In this document: positions 15,788-24,487 of the stretch, piece after piece | Numbering within the stretch: the first letter of the stretch is position 1 | Layout of the letters: each line of letters starts with the position of its first letter | Source of the DNA: Flavobacteriales bacterium UBA7666 | GTDB lineage: Bacteria > Bacteroidota > Bacteroidia > Flavobacteriales_D > Crocinitomicaceae | Assembly (NCBI GenBank): GCA_002483265.1 | Contig: DLHO01000014.1 | Location: 76,502 to 140,501, forward strand | Direction: 5' to 3' | Length of the DNA stretch: 64,000 bases | Notes under the pieces: generated by a model | The model's input: only the letters and a program-made list of their open reading frames with translations | Told to the model about the DNA's origin: nothing | Database searches by the model: none | Made by a program: the position numbers and the translations under genes

Positions 15788-16975
15788 ATGGAAAACCCAA
15801 TAGAGAATATCGTTTACAACAATTTAAAGGAAGCTTTTTTGCTTCGTGAAGACATTACATTTTTCAATTTCGGCTCGTTTGGAGCTTGTCCAAAGCCTAT
15901 TTTTGAGAAGTATCAGGCATTTCAGCGCGAATTGGAGTATGAACCGGTTCAGTTTATCGTGAATAAAGGTCCTGAATATTTAAAAGAAAGCAGAATTTGG
16001 CTGGCTGAATACTTGACTTGTAATGCGGATGATTTGGTTTATGTTCCTAATCCTACTTATGCGGTAAATATTGTTGCCCGTTCATTGGATTTGAAAGCAG
16101 GTGATGAAGTTTTAACCACGAACATTGAATATGGTGCTTGTGATAGAACCTGGGATTTTTATTGTGAGGAGAAGGGCGCCAAATACATCAAACAAGCCAT
16201 TTCATTGCCCCTGACTTCAAAAGAAGCTTTTTTAGACGATTTCTGGAAAGGATTTAGTGATAAAACAAGATTGGTATTCCTTTCACAAATAACGTCGGCT
16301 ACGGGCTTAATTTTACCCGTAAAAGAGATTTGTGAGGAGGCAAAGCGAAGAGGTTTGCTGGTTTTTATTGATGGTGCACATGTTCCCGGACATATTCCTT
16401 TAAATCTCACCAGTTTAAATGCCGATTTCTATACCGGAGCTTGCCATAAATGGATGTTGACTCCGAAAGGTTCCAGCTTTCTTCATGTAAAGCGGGAACA
16501 TCAGAAACAATTAGACCCGCTAGTGGTGAGTTGGGGCTACAAAGCCGATTTTCCAAGTAACTCCCAATTTTTAGATTATCATCAGTTTAACGGAACCCGC
16601 GATTTTTCTGCATATCTCACAATTCCAAAAGCGATTGAATTCATGAAGTGGAATGATTGGCTGGGAGTGGCTGAAGGTTGCCGGATTTTAGTTCAAAAGT
16701 GGCTTCCCGGATTGTGCGATTTAGTTGGCTCAAAACCTTTGGCACCAGTAACGGATGAGTTTATTGGCCAAATGGGAAGTATTCCGGTTCGTTGCGAAAA
16801 TCCCATTGAATTGAAGAATATCCTTTACAAGGAGTATAAAATTGAGATTCCGGTGATGGTTCAAAATGGACAAACTTATGTGCGTTATTCTATCAATGCC
16901 TTTAATACGGAGGAAGATTTAGTGAAATTGGAGAAGACACTTATTGACTTGAAAGAACGGAAATTGATCTTTTGA
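15788..16975 (+). CDS. Class V aminotransferase-fold PLP enzyme (isopenicillin N epimerase-like)
   Basis: 395 aa, full family length. FFNFGSFGACPKPI is the N-terminal substrate loop typical of the epimerase-like branch, IDGAHVPGH contains the Asp that contacts the pyridine nitrogen, and K221 in GACHKWM forms the Schiff base with PLP. TRDFSAYLTIPKAIEFM is a conserved downstream segment. The reaction (epimerisation, desulfuration or transamination) cannot be fixed from sequence. It lies two bases upstream of aroK, so they form a two-gene operon. Confidence 0.88.
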   Translation: MENPIENIVYNNLKEAFLLREDITFFNFGSFGACPKPIFEKYQAFQRELEYEPVQFIVNKGPEYLKESRIWLAEYLTCNADDLVYVPNPTYAVNIVARSLDLKAGDEVLTTNIEYGACDRTWDFYCEEKGAKYIKQAISLPLTSKEAFLDDFWKGFSDKTRLVFLSQITSATGLILPVKEICEEAKRRGLLVFIDGAHVPGHIPLNLTSLNADFYTGACHKWMLTPKGSSFLHVKREHQKQLDPLVVSWGYKADFPSNSQFLDYHQFNGTRDFSAYLTIPKAIEFMKWNDWLGVAEGCRILVQKWLPGLCDLVGSKPLAPVTDEFIGQMGSIPVRCENPIELKNILYKEYKIEIPVMVQNGQTYVRYSINAFNTEEDLVKLEKTLIDLKERKLIF

Positions 16976-16977
16976 AA

Positions 16978-17505
16978 ATGAACGAAAAACATATTTTCCT
17001 GATTGGCTTCATGGGAAGTGGTAAATCAACCGTTGGTGCTTTGCTGGCAGAGCGTTTAGAGCTTCCTTTCATTGATTCGGATAAGGCGATTGAAAAGGTG
17101 GCTGGAAAGAGCATTACTGAAATATTTTCTCAAGATGGAGAAGCTTCTTTTCGGGAAATGGAAATGCGTTTTTTGAATGAATTGAAATCACATAAACACT
17201 CAGTTATTGCAGTAGGAGGAGGGCTTCCTTCCATTGACGGATCAATTCAATTAATGCATGAGTTAGGACTTGTTATTTACTTGAATACAAGTTTATTAAC
17301 CCTGATTAAAAGATTGAAGGATGAAAAGCAACAACGGCCATTGTTAAGAGATCTGAGTGATTCGGAATTTCATCCATTTGTTGAAGATTTATTGAGTCAA
17401 CGGGTTCATTTTTATAAGCAGGCAAAGTTGATTATGCCGAACGAACGCAATTCGCCTATTGAATTAGTTGAAAAGCTTATTAAAGAATTGAATAAACTAA
17501 TTTAA
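16978..17505 (+). CDS. aroK: Shikimate kinase
   Basis: 175 aa from the ATG at 16978; the TTG six bases earlier is less likely. It phosphorylates shikimate at O3 in aromatic amino acid synthesis. Walker A is GFMGSGKST (about 10-18), the shikimate-binding DSD is at FIDSDKAIE, the FREME segment and AVGGGLP form the rest of the substrate site, and DEKQQRPLLRD holds the lid arginine. It follows the PLP enzyme by two bases, and ends convergently six bases before the minus-strand membrane gene. Confidence 0.95.
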   Translation: MNEKHIFLIGFMGSGKSTVGALLAERLELPFIDSDKAIEKVAGKSITEIFSQDGEASFREMEMRFLNELKSHKHSVIAVGGGLPSIDGSIQLMHELGLVIYLNTSLLTLIKRLKDEKQQRPLLRDLSDSEFHPFVEDLLSQRVHFYKQAKLIMPNERNSPIELVEKLIKELNKLI

Positions 17506-17511
17506 TAGTTT

Positions 17512-18111
17512 CTATTCTTCTTCATCAATACCAAAGAAATTGGTTTTTTCGCCATGAACTTCCCTATTCAGAAAGTAGTAATACAAACTGGAATGCCCTA
17601 TCAATAGGAAAAAAGCAATCTTATCAAATGTGGTTGTATCTTGATACCAGTAGGAAAATCCCAATAGAAACCACATGGAAAGCAGATAGATAGCTCCAGA
17701 ACCCCAAATGAAGTAAATAAACCAGGTGTTTTTTCTCCATTGTAAAACCAACCCGATAAATAGTCCGATCCACGCGATGAGTGCAAGGTTGTAAAAGGTA
17801 ATCAGGCTGTTTTGAAAATCAGTACCTACAAATCCCAAAGCTTCTCCTCGTTGTTCGATCAATGAGTGAACATCCAACCCTTTTTCCTGTTCAATCCATT
17901 CTGTGCTCGTAAGCACCATATAGCCCAGAATAATCCAAACTAAAAATATAATCCAAATGATTAATCCCAGATAGAATCCTATTTGAGTATAGGTATCCGG
18001 AGATTCCTTCCCAAAAATCACATTGCGCAATCGGGACAAAATAGGAATCGGACTTTCGAGGTGAGCCTCAAATTCCTCGCGAAATGAATGTTTTTTATCA
18101 GAATCCGTCAC
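17512..18111 (-). CDS. Four-helix membrane protein, unknown
   Basis: 199 aa. An N-terminal cytoplasmic stretch of about 45 residues is followed by transmembrane segments at about 46-68, 108-125, 130-150 and 162-180, and a charged tail (GIDEEE). Its aromatic-rich helices (WFIYFIWGSGAIYLLSMWFL) are typical of small inner-membrane proteins, but no family is recognised. It is divergent from the transglutaminase-like gene with only 26 bases between starts. Confidence 0.75.
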   Translation of the reverse strand: MTDSDKKHSFREEFEAHLESPIPILSRLRNVIFGKESPDTYTQIGFYLGLIIWIIFLVWIILGYMVLTSTEWIEQEKGLDVHSLIEQRGEALGFVGTDFQNSLITFYNLALIAWIGLFIGLVLQWRKNTWFIYFIWGSGAIYLLSMWFLLGFSYWYQDTTTFDKIAFFLLIGHSSLYYYFLNREVHGEKTNFFGIDEEE

Positions 18112-18125
18112 TCAACGAATTTAAC

Positions 18126-18133
18126 TAATTTCG
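18126..18133 (+). promoter_or_regulatory. -7 element TAATTTCG
   Basis: One mismatch from TAnnTTTG, ending four bases before the ATG at 18138. Its upstream half must overlap the start of the divergent membrane gene. Confidence 0.5.
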
Positions 18134-18137
18134 CAGA

Positions 18138-18803
18138 ATGAACGTACAAAGCGAGGAGTTAAAATGGGAAGAATTCTTGGTGGAAACTCTACAGATGGAT
18201 TATTCCAGTTTGGAAGTACAGCAATTCATACAAACGATTCCTATTCATTCTGTTCCTGTTCAGCAAGCAATTTCTATTTATGAAACTGTCCGCGATTCCT
18301 TTTTGTATGATCCATATCACCTTGATTTACGTCCGGAATTCTTGAAAGCCAGTGTAGTGGTTTCAAAAAATCGCGCATGGTGCGTGGAAAAGGCGCTTTT
18401 GGCTTGTGCTTGTTTTCGTGTTTTCGGTTTCCCGGCCAGACTGGGCTTTGGAATTGTTCAAAATCACATTGGTGTAGAGAAATTGAAGATTTATCTCAAG
18501 CGTGATGAAATTGTTTTTCACGGTTATGTGGAAGTTTACGTGGATGGAAAATGGAGTAAATGTACGCCTGCTTTTGATCCAAGGATCTGTAAATTGAGCG
18601 GTGTTCCCTTATTGGAATGGGATGGAAGGGAGGATTCACTCTTTCAGCCATATGTGGGGAATTCTCAATTTATGGAATACCTTCATTTTTATGGAGAGTT
18701 TGCGGATATCCCTTTTGAATTAATGCACGCAGAAATGAAAGCGTATTATCCGGACTTGTTTGAAAACCCTATTCATACAAAAGCATTCTCGTTTTACTTT
18801 TGA
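18138..18803 (+). CDS. Cytoplasmic transglutaminase-like protein
   Basis: 221 aa, no signal peptide. The papain-like triad can be placed: Cys in NRAWCVEKALLACAC (about residue 80), His in FHGYVEVYVDGKWSKCT (about 135) and Asp in PAFDPRICK. The family contains peptidases and amidases; the closest functional name is transglutaminase-like domain protein. LGFGIVQNHIG lies between Cys and His. Its only -7 element leaves no room for a leader. Substrate unknown. Confidence 0.82.
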   Translation: MNVQSEELKWEEFLVETLQMDYSSLEVQQFIQTIPIHSVPVQQAISIYETVRDSFLYDPYHLDLRPEFLKASVVVSKNRAWCVEKALLACACFRVFGFPARLGFGIVQNHIGVEKLKIYLKRDEIVFHGYVEVYVDGKWSKCTPAFDPRICKLSGVPLLEWDGREDSLFQPYVGNSQFMEYLHFYGEFADIPFELMHAEMKAYYPDLFENPIHTKAFSFYF

Positions 18804-18904
18804 ATAGAATTATAGAATTCGGAAATTCGGGTGTTCCCAAAGATACGAACAGATTTATTGTTAAGTGGTTGATAAATAAATTGTTGAATATTTTAAAATG
18901 ATTT

Positions 18905-18957
18905 AAATAATTCGCAATTCGCATCCCGATAGCTATCGGGACGCAATTCGCAATTAG
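18905..18957. repeat. 18-bp palindrome (copy 2) within heptamers
   Basis: TCCCGATAGCTATCGGGA at 18924-18941 is identical to the copy at 7182, and is flanked on both sides by AATTCGC heptamers (AATTCGCAATTCGCA, then CGCAATTCGCAATTAG). It ends just before the stop of the phosphatase gene. Confidence 0.9.
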
Positions 18958-18962
18958 TTCAT

Positions 18963-20843
18963 TTAAGCCTCCACTTTTCCATTCGAAACCGGAACTTCAA
19001 TCTTTACATTTCGTGCCTTCACAAACTTCGGTTCCAGAATCATAAACGTGCAATCATCTGTTTGTTCCCCTTCTCCCTTCCAGAATGAAAACTGATTCAT
19101 TAATCGATTGTACAAAACACTTCCGTTTTGATTGGAAGAGCGCGATAAAAGATAGCGGAGCTGCTTCTTTCCGAACTTTTTATTGGATTCCATCCCAAAT
19201 TGATCAACCATTCCATCTGTGAAAAAGATCAGTTTATCATCTTCTTCCAAAATAAGCTGCTGCGATTTGAATTCCAGGTGATTCATGTAAGTAAAGCCGA
19301 TGGGTACGCGTTCACCATTTAATTCAATGACTTCAGAGTCTCGTACAATCCACAGTGGCATTTGAGCTCCGGAGAAAGACAATTCTCTGGTACGTTTATC
19401 GAGACAGAAAATCGCAATATCCATTCCATCCATTCGTTGTTCTTCATCAGAACTAATTCTTCGAAGGATTGTTTTGCGAAGAGAATCAAGCAGTTCGTTT
19501 GGTTTACGGATTCCATCAGCGAATAATTCGTCTAGGGTATTCATGCCTAGTACACTCAATAAAGCTCCTGGAACACCATGACCTGTGCAATCGGCCAGGG
19601 CAAACAGTATTTTCTCTACGCCATTTTCGCGGAAACCCTTCATCCAATAGAAATCTCCACCCACCAGATTTTTTGGGGTATAATGAACGTAAGCCTGTTC
19701 GAAATGCTGTGCCAATTGTTTTCTGGATACCAACAAGGATTCCTGCAGCTTTTGAGCATAGCGCAAACTGTCCATCATTTCTGTATGTTGTTTTTCCAAT
19801 TGGATATTCTTTTCCTGTAATGCAGTAGTTCTTCTCAAAACGCGGTCTTCCAATAAATGGACATCCCATTTGATTTTGCGCGCCATTTTCAGGAATTGAA
19901 TACTGATTTGTCCGATTTCGTTTTTAGGTAATTGGTGAGAAATGCTTTCGTAGGCCTGGTAATTGGATGAAATGAATTCATTCATGCTACGCTGTAATCG
20001 ACTTACCTGAATGGTGATATTACGCACAATGTAAACACTTCCAAAGATTAAGGCCAAAAATGCGATTCCGGAAATGATGTATTGCATTGTTAACGAATCA
20101 TTGGATAAAGCATAAGATTCCCGGATGAATTCGCCCCGTATTCTGCGTAAATTGGATTGAATACTGGACATGTTTATGGACCACATGGAATAGTGATTTC
20201 TATTCGGAATGGCGAAGAGCACTTGGATTCGATTTCTTACAGAATCAAAATACTGAAGGTATTGAGCTAGTTCGTCCGGGCAATTTCCGCGAGCCTGCCA
20301 ATTTGCAATTTCTTCATGCAGTGATTGGGCATAGTTCTCATCGTTCCGCATAATGTAATCTTTCTCATGTCTGCGTAGACTCAGAATTTGTTCATCAAAT
20401 TGCGGAAATTTTTCTTCTACACTATGAATGACTTCACGCATTTTTCCAATGTATCCGAATTCCTTAAATCCGATTTTTGCAATATCATTCAGAATCCGAT
20501 CTTCAGTTAGTAGAATATCATCCAAAGTCATTAAAAGTTCTCTTTCCACTTTTTTGTTTGAAGAGAAAACGGCTGTTAAGTCTTGGCGGATCAATTCGTG
20601 TGCAAAACTGTTTTTTCGGCGATACTCGTTTTCGTTTTTTGCAATGGAATCATACCAAAAGCGCTGATTAGTCAGGTGATCCATCCAGTCCTTGTGATCT
20701 TGTATTTGAGTGGATAGGTTATCTAATTTCACAAGCAAAGCCTGTTTTTCATGCATTTTCTGATTAAAGTACCAAGACATCGAAGCAAAAACCAACAACA
20801 CCAAACCAAATCCTCCAAGGACTACCACCAACGATTTTTTCAT
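18963..20843 (-). CDS. Membrane sensor PP2C/SpoIIE-type serine phosphatase
   Basis: 626 aa. One transmembrane helix at about 4-24, a helical periplasmic sensor at about 30-250, a second helix at about 253-275, and a HAMP-like and coiled-coil linker to about 370 (RRTTALQEKNIQLEKQHTEM). The C-terminal SpoIIE phosphatase domain is at about 390-600; metal-binding Asp residues are in LVGGDFYW, ALADCTGHGVPGALLSVLG and GEQTDDCTF. It dephosphorylates a Ser/Thr protein, classically an anti-anti-sigma factor, in response to a periplasmic signal; no such partner is encoded nearby. A GAATTTTG element ends four bases before the ATG. Confidence 0.88.
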   Translation of the reverse strand: MKKSLVVVLGGFGLVLLVFASMSWYFNQKMHEKQALLVKLDNLSTQIQDHKDWMDHLTNQRFWYDSIAKNENEYRRKNSFAHELIRQDLTAVFSSNKKVERELLMTLDDILLTEDRILNDIAKIGFKEFGYIGKMREVIHSVEEKFPQFDEQILSLRRHEKDYIMRNDENYAQSLHEEIANWQARGNCPDELAQYLQYFDSVRNRIQVLFAIPNRNHYSMWSINMSSIQSNLRRIRGEFIRESYALSNDSLTMQYIISGIAFLALIFGSVYIVRNITIQVSRLQRSMNEFISSNYQAYESISHQLPKNEIGQISIQFLKMARKIKWDVHLLEDRVLRRTTALQEKNIQLEKQHTEMMDSLRYAQKLQESLLVSRKQLAQHFEQAYVHYTPKNLVGGDFYWMKGFRENGVEKILFALADCTGHGVPGALLSVLGMNTLDELFADGIRKPNELLDSLRKTILRRISSDEEQRMDGMDIAIFCLDKRTRELSFSGAQMPLWIVRDSEVIELNGERVPIGFTYMNHLEFKSQQLILEEDDKLIFFTDGMVDQFGMESNKKFGKKQLRYLLSRSSNQNGSVLYNRLMNQFSFWKGEGEQTDDCTFMILEPKFVKARNVKIEVPVSNGKVEA

Positions 20844-20940
20844 ACTGCAAAATTCAGTACTTCCTTTTGCTACAATATAAAACGCATGTCAAATTGCTGT
20901 TAACAAGCATTAGAAAATGATGAATTTCTTTTGAAAGAAG

Positions 20941-20948
20941 TATATTTG
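20941..20948 (+). promoter_or_regulatory. -7 element TATATTTG of the M61 gene
   Basis: Exact TAnnTTTG match, 19 bases before the ATG at 20968, in the divergent gap with the phosphatase gene. Confidence 0.6.
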
Positions 20949-20967
20949 GGTAAATTAAAATAGAGGA

Positions 20968-22746
20968 ATGAAATCTGTATTACTTTTAGTATCACTTGGC
21001 CTTGCAGGAATAATCAACGCGCAAAAAATTCAATATGCGTTGCGAATGACGAAACCCCAGAATCATTATTTTGAAGTGGAAATGGAAATTTCTGAATGCA
21101 AAGCGGGTGATTTAACCGTTAAAATGCCCGTTTGGGCTCCCGGTTCGTATTTAGTAAGGGAATTCTCTAAAAATGTAAATTTGGTTCGTGCTTTTGATGA
21201 AAAAGATCAAGCTTTGAAAGTAGAAAAAACTTCCAAGAATGCATGGAAAGTAACCACTGGAAAAGCAAAAAAGGTACGCGTTCAATATGAAGTATATGCA
21301 TTCGAATTATCTGTTAGAACAAGCTTTTTAGACTTGACTCATGGTTTTGTTTCCAGTTCAGGTGTCTTCTGTTATTTAGACGGACATAAAGACAAAGCTG
21401 GAACAGTGACCGTTTATCCGCATTCTGATTTTAAAGTAATTACAACTCCTTTGGAAAAAACGGCTGAACAAAAATCAGGCGAGCGATCAGAAACATTCCA
21501 GTTCCCGAATTACGATGTATTGGTTGATTCTCCGTTTGAAATTGGAAATCAGGAAGTATTCGACTTTACAGTGGGTGAGACCAAACACAAAGTGGCGGTT
21601 TTTGGTTCAGGAAACTACGATATCGATGAATTGAAAGTAGACATGGCACGTATTGTCAAATCCGAAAATGAAGTTTTTGCTGGTAAGAATCCCAATAAAA
21701 ATTACACCTTTATTATTCATAACGTTGTAAACGGACAGGGAGGTTTGGAACACGCAAATTCGTGTGTTTTAAGTGTGAATCGCTGGACATACGGAGGTGC
21801 TTACAAAGACTTTTTATCATTGGTGGCACATGAATATTTCCATTTATGGAATGTAAAACGCATTCGACCAATTCAATTGGGGCCATTCAACTATGACGAA
21901 GAAAATTATACTTCTTTGCTGTGGGTAATGGAAGGTTTCACCTCATACTATGATGAATTGTTACTTATAAGAGCCGGATATTACACGAAAGAAGAATATT
22001 TGAGAAAATTGCAATCGACATTAAATTACGTGGAGGGATCAGTAGGTTCGCGTGTTCAGCCAGTTGCACATTCAAGTTATGATGCATGGATCAAAGGATA
22101 TCGTCCGAATGAAAACAGCGCAAATACAACCATGACTTATTATTCCAGAGGAGCAATTCTGGGGGCTTACCTTGATGCCGTTATTATCGATAAATTCAAC
22201 GGGACAAAATGTCTGGACAATTTCATGCAATACCTTTACGAAGAGTTTTATATCAAGAAAAATCGCGGATTTACCGAGGTCGAATTTCAAGACGCATTGG
22301 AGAAATTCTTAGGTCAGGATATGGATTATTTCTTTGATAAGTATGTAAACGGCACAGAAATTCCGAATTATCAAGAAGTATTTGGAAAAATCGGTGTTGG
22401 AGTTACTTATGTCGGAAAATCTACAACTTCTTTCGGAGCATCTTTATCTCAGGAGGGCGGAAGCTGCATTGTGAAAGCAATTCGTGCCGGAAGTGCTGCT
22501 GAAACGGCAGGTTTGAGTGTTGGAGATGAAATTATTGCAGCAGACGGTATGCGGGTTGACAATAGTTCGGTTGAAAGTTATGTGGGAAGTTTGGGAGAAG
22601 GTGAAAAATGCAATTTACTGATCGCACGCGATGAAGTAATGATGGAATTGACCGTTCAAATGACGCTTTACGAAAGACCTTCATTCAAATTAGAACCAAA
22701 CGGAACAGCAAAGAATAAACTGGATTATTGGTTGAGAACAAACTGA
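20968..22746 (+). CDS. M61 family metallopeptidase with PDZ domain
   Basis: 592 aa with a signal peptide (MKSVLLLVSLGLAGIINAQ). An N-terminal beta-domain (about 20-185) precedes the gluzincin core: HEYFHLWNVKRIRP supplies the two zinc His at about 288 and 292 and the catalytic Glu, and MEGFTSYYDELLL supplies the third ligand, at about 322. GGLEHANS is the substrate-strand motif. A PDZ domain at about 485-575 (AGLSVGDEIIAADG) ends the protein. Periplasmic aminopeptidase of the glycyl aminopeptidase family, prefers Gly/Ala-rich peptides in characterised members. Own promoter; terminator follows. Confidence 0.93.
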   Translation: MKSVLLLVSLGLAGIINAQKIQYALRMTKPQNHYFEVEMEISECKAGDLTVKMPVWAPGSYLVREFSKNVNLVRAFDEKDQALKVEKTSKNAWKVTTGKAKKVRVQYEVYAFELSVRTSFLDLTHGFVSSSGVFCYLDGHKDKAGTVTVYPHSDFKVITTPLEKTAEQKSGERSETFQFPNYDVLVDSPFEIGNQEVFDFTVGETKHKVAVFGSGNYDIDELKVDMARIVKSENEVFAGKNPNKNYTFIIHNVVNGQGGLEHANSCVLSVNRWTYGGAYKDFLSLVAHEYFHLWNVKRIRPIQLGPFNYDEENYTSLLWVMEGFTSYYDELLLIRAGYYTKEEYLRKLQSTLNYVEGSVGSRVQPVAHSSYDAWIKGYRPNENSANTTMTYYSRGAILGAYLDAVIIDKFNGTKCLDNFMQYLYEEFYIKKNRGFTEVEFQDALEKFLGQDMDYFFDKYVNGTEIPNYQEVFGKIGVGVTYVGKSTTSFGASLSQEGGSCIVKAIRAGSAAETAGLSVGDEIIAADGMRVDNSSVESYVGSLGEGEKCNLLIARDEVMMELTVQMTLYERPSFKLEPNGTAKNKLDYWLRTN

Positions 22747-22766
22747 TTCCATTCAAGATAAGAAAG

Positions 22767-22818
22767 ACGGGATATTCGAACGCTTCAGCGAAGGCGCAAA
22801 GATTGTCCCGTTTTTTGT
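22767..22818 (+). terminator. Rho-independent terminator after the M61 gene
   Basis: ACGGGA at 22767-22772 pairs with TCCCGT at 22806-22811, with an inner CGCTTC-GCG hairpin, and is followed by TTTTTTG. It ends next to the stop of the convergent rluF gene. Confidence 0.65.
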
Positions 22819-22820
22819 TT

Positions 22821-23720
22821 TTATTTCCGTCCTCTTGGAGTAGATTTCTTTCCTCTAAAGTTGGTGGTTTTTCCACCACTTCTGCTATTTCCTCCGGGTT
22901 TGTTCCCAAAAGTACGTGGCTTTTCACCGGGCACGTTTTTCTTCTGTTGAACAGGTGGTTTTTTCTTGGCAGAATTGGGTTTACTTGCGGGTTTATCAGA
23001 TTCTCCTGAAGAATCTTTTAGTAATTCGTTCATTGTCCGCATTTCTGCATCCGTCAATTCACGCCATTCACCCAAAGGAATTCCTTTCAGATCAATGTTC
23101 ATGATACGTGTTCGCTCCAGTTTGGTGACTGTATAACCGAAGTATTCACACATTCTGCGGATTTGACGATTTAATCCCTGAACAAGGATGATCTTAAAAA
23201 CGTTGGATGAAATCTGTTCAACGACGCATTTTTTTGTGACAACACCTAAGATTGGGACTCCGGCAGCCATTCGTTCTACAAAATCGGTCGTAAATGGCTT
23301 GTCAACCGTTACAATATATTCCTTTTGGTGCTGATTTCCCGCCCGTAAGATCTTGTTTACAATATCTCCGTTCGTTGTAAGAAAGATTAAACCTTGTGAG
23401 TCTTTATCCAATCTCCCGATTGGGAATATTCGTCTTGGATGACCAATATAATCGACAATATTATCTTCAACTCCTTTTTCGGTTGTAGAGGTAATTCCCT
23501 TTGGTTTATTTAGAGCAATGTACAATTCATCTTCTTCCACTTTTCTCTGAACGGTATGTCCGTTTACTACAACCGTATCTCTTGGAAAAACCTGAGTACC
23601 AATTTTTGCACGTGATCCATTGATGAATACCGATCCTTGTTCAATATACTTATCGGCTTCTCTGCGCGAACAGTAGCCGCTGTCACTGATAAATTTGTTT
23701 AATCGGATCGATTCGTGCAT
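22821..23720 (-). CDS. rluF: 23S rRNA pseudouridine synthase RluF-like
   Basis: 299 aa. An S4 domain at about 5-60 ([20 protein letters not shown]) and the RsuA/RluB/E/F catalytic core at about 65-225. The catalytic Asp is in [10 protein letters not shown] (about residue 107); IALNKPKGI and [14 protein letters not shown] complete the family signature. The S4-plus-core pattern fits RluF (U2604 of 23S rRNA) better than RsuA. The last 70 residues are a disordered basic tail rich in Lys, Pro, Gly and Arg ([18 protein letters not shown]), probably for rRNA contact. Confidence 0.88.
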   Translation of the reverse strand: MHESIRLNKFISDSGYCSRREADKYIEQGSVFINGSRAKIGTQVFPRDTVVVNGHTVQRKVEEDELYIALNKPKGITSTTEKGVEDNIVDYIGHPRRIFPIGRLDKDSQGLIFLTTNGDIVNKILRAGNQHQKEYIVTVDKPFTTDFVERMAAGVPILGVVTKKCVVEQISSNVFKIILVQGLNRQIRRMCEYFGYTVTKLERTRIMNIDLKGIPLGEWRELTDAEMRTMNELLKDSSGESDKPASKPNSAKKKPPVQQKKNVPGEKPRTFGNKPGGNSRSGGKTTNFRGKKSTPRGRK

Positions 23721-23807
23721 GACTCTTTATTGAAAACGAAATTATGAATGCGAAGGTAGTTTATTCTATTCGATCTCTAGCGCCCGATTTGGATTTATTG
23801 AATTCCT

Positions 23808-24371
23808 TTAGGGCTGAATACTAATTGTAAATTCTCCTTTTTTTCCGCAGGAAGACACATCTTTATTGACGTTATATTGAACACAATTGTTGACACATTG
23901 CATGATCGTGTCCAATTCTGTTGTGGAAAGTTCTTTTTGAGCATTGATTTGGTAAACGGCTTCCTGAGACTCAGGTTGTAATTTGAGTACGAGAACAGAA
24001 AGCGTTTCAGCATTTACTTTTTTGGAATAGGTTACAAATCCTTCAACAAGGAACTCAATAACAATCTCTTTTTGATCTGTAGCGAATTCAAAAAGAAGAT
24101 CCGGATTCAGGTTCTTTTCGAACAATAGCTTGCCTTTCGTATCTGAAATGGTAACCACTCCGTTTTTTTTATTTCCGCTTATTTTTCCGTTCAAACGATT
24201 GATGTTTCCACCTAAATGAGCAATTTCGATCGCGTAATTCAATGGTTTTTGATACTGATCTAAAGAAAACCAATATTCATGTGTTTTATCTTCCCGGATC
24301 GTTTGATGTAAGATTTGTCCGTAAATGAGTTGACAGGCAGTTAATGCAATAAGTGTAGCAATTATTTTCAT
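23808..24371 (-). CDS. Small secreted protein, unknown
   Basis: 187 aa with a signal peptide (MKIIATLIALTACQLIYGQ). The mature part looks mostly beta (YWFSLDQYQKPLNYAIEIAH, GVVTISDTKGKLLFEKNL) followed by a Cys-containing end (MQCVNNCVQYN, SSCGKKGEF) in which three to four Cys might form disulfides. No family recognised. Its own transcription unit, between rluF and the terminator of the GH3 gene. Confidence 0.72.
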   Translation of the reverse strand: MKIIATLIALTACQLIYGQILHQTIREDKTHEYWFSLDQYQKPLNYAIEIAHLGGNINRLNGKISGNKKNGVVTISDTKGKLLFEKNLNPDLLFEFATDQKEIVIEFLVEGFVTYSKKVNAETLSVLVLKLQPESQEAVYQINAQKELSTTELDTIMQCVNNCVQYNVNKDVSSCGKKGEFTISIQP

Positions 24372-24427
24372 ATGAGTTTCAAAAGTTTCTGTAGCACCAT
24401 AAAAGTAATGCCAAAAATCAATTGAGC

Positions 24428-24467
24428 AAAAAAAAATCGTCCATCAATCAATTGACCAATGGACGAT
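24428..24467 (-). terminator. Rho-independent terminator of the GH3 gene
   Basis: On the minus strand, ATCGTCCAT (complement of 24459-24467) pairs with ATGGACGAT (complement of 24436-24444) around a 14-base loop, followed by a run of eight or nine T. It lies just after the GH3 stop at 24488. Confidence 0.85.
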
Positions 24468-24487
24468 TCTGAGTATCAAACTAATAC

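Noticed and set aside
16972..16980. TTG start two codons upstream for aroK
   Set aside because: The ATG at 16978 gives the usual N-terminus and avoids overlap with the upstream gene.
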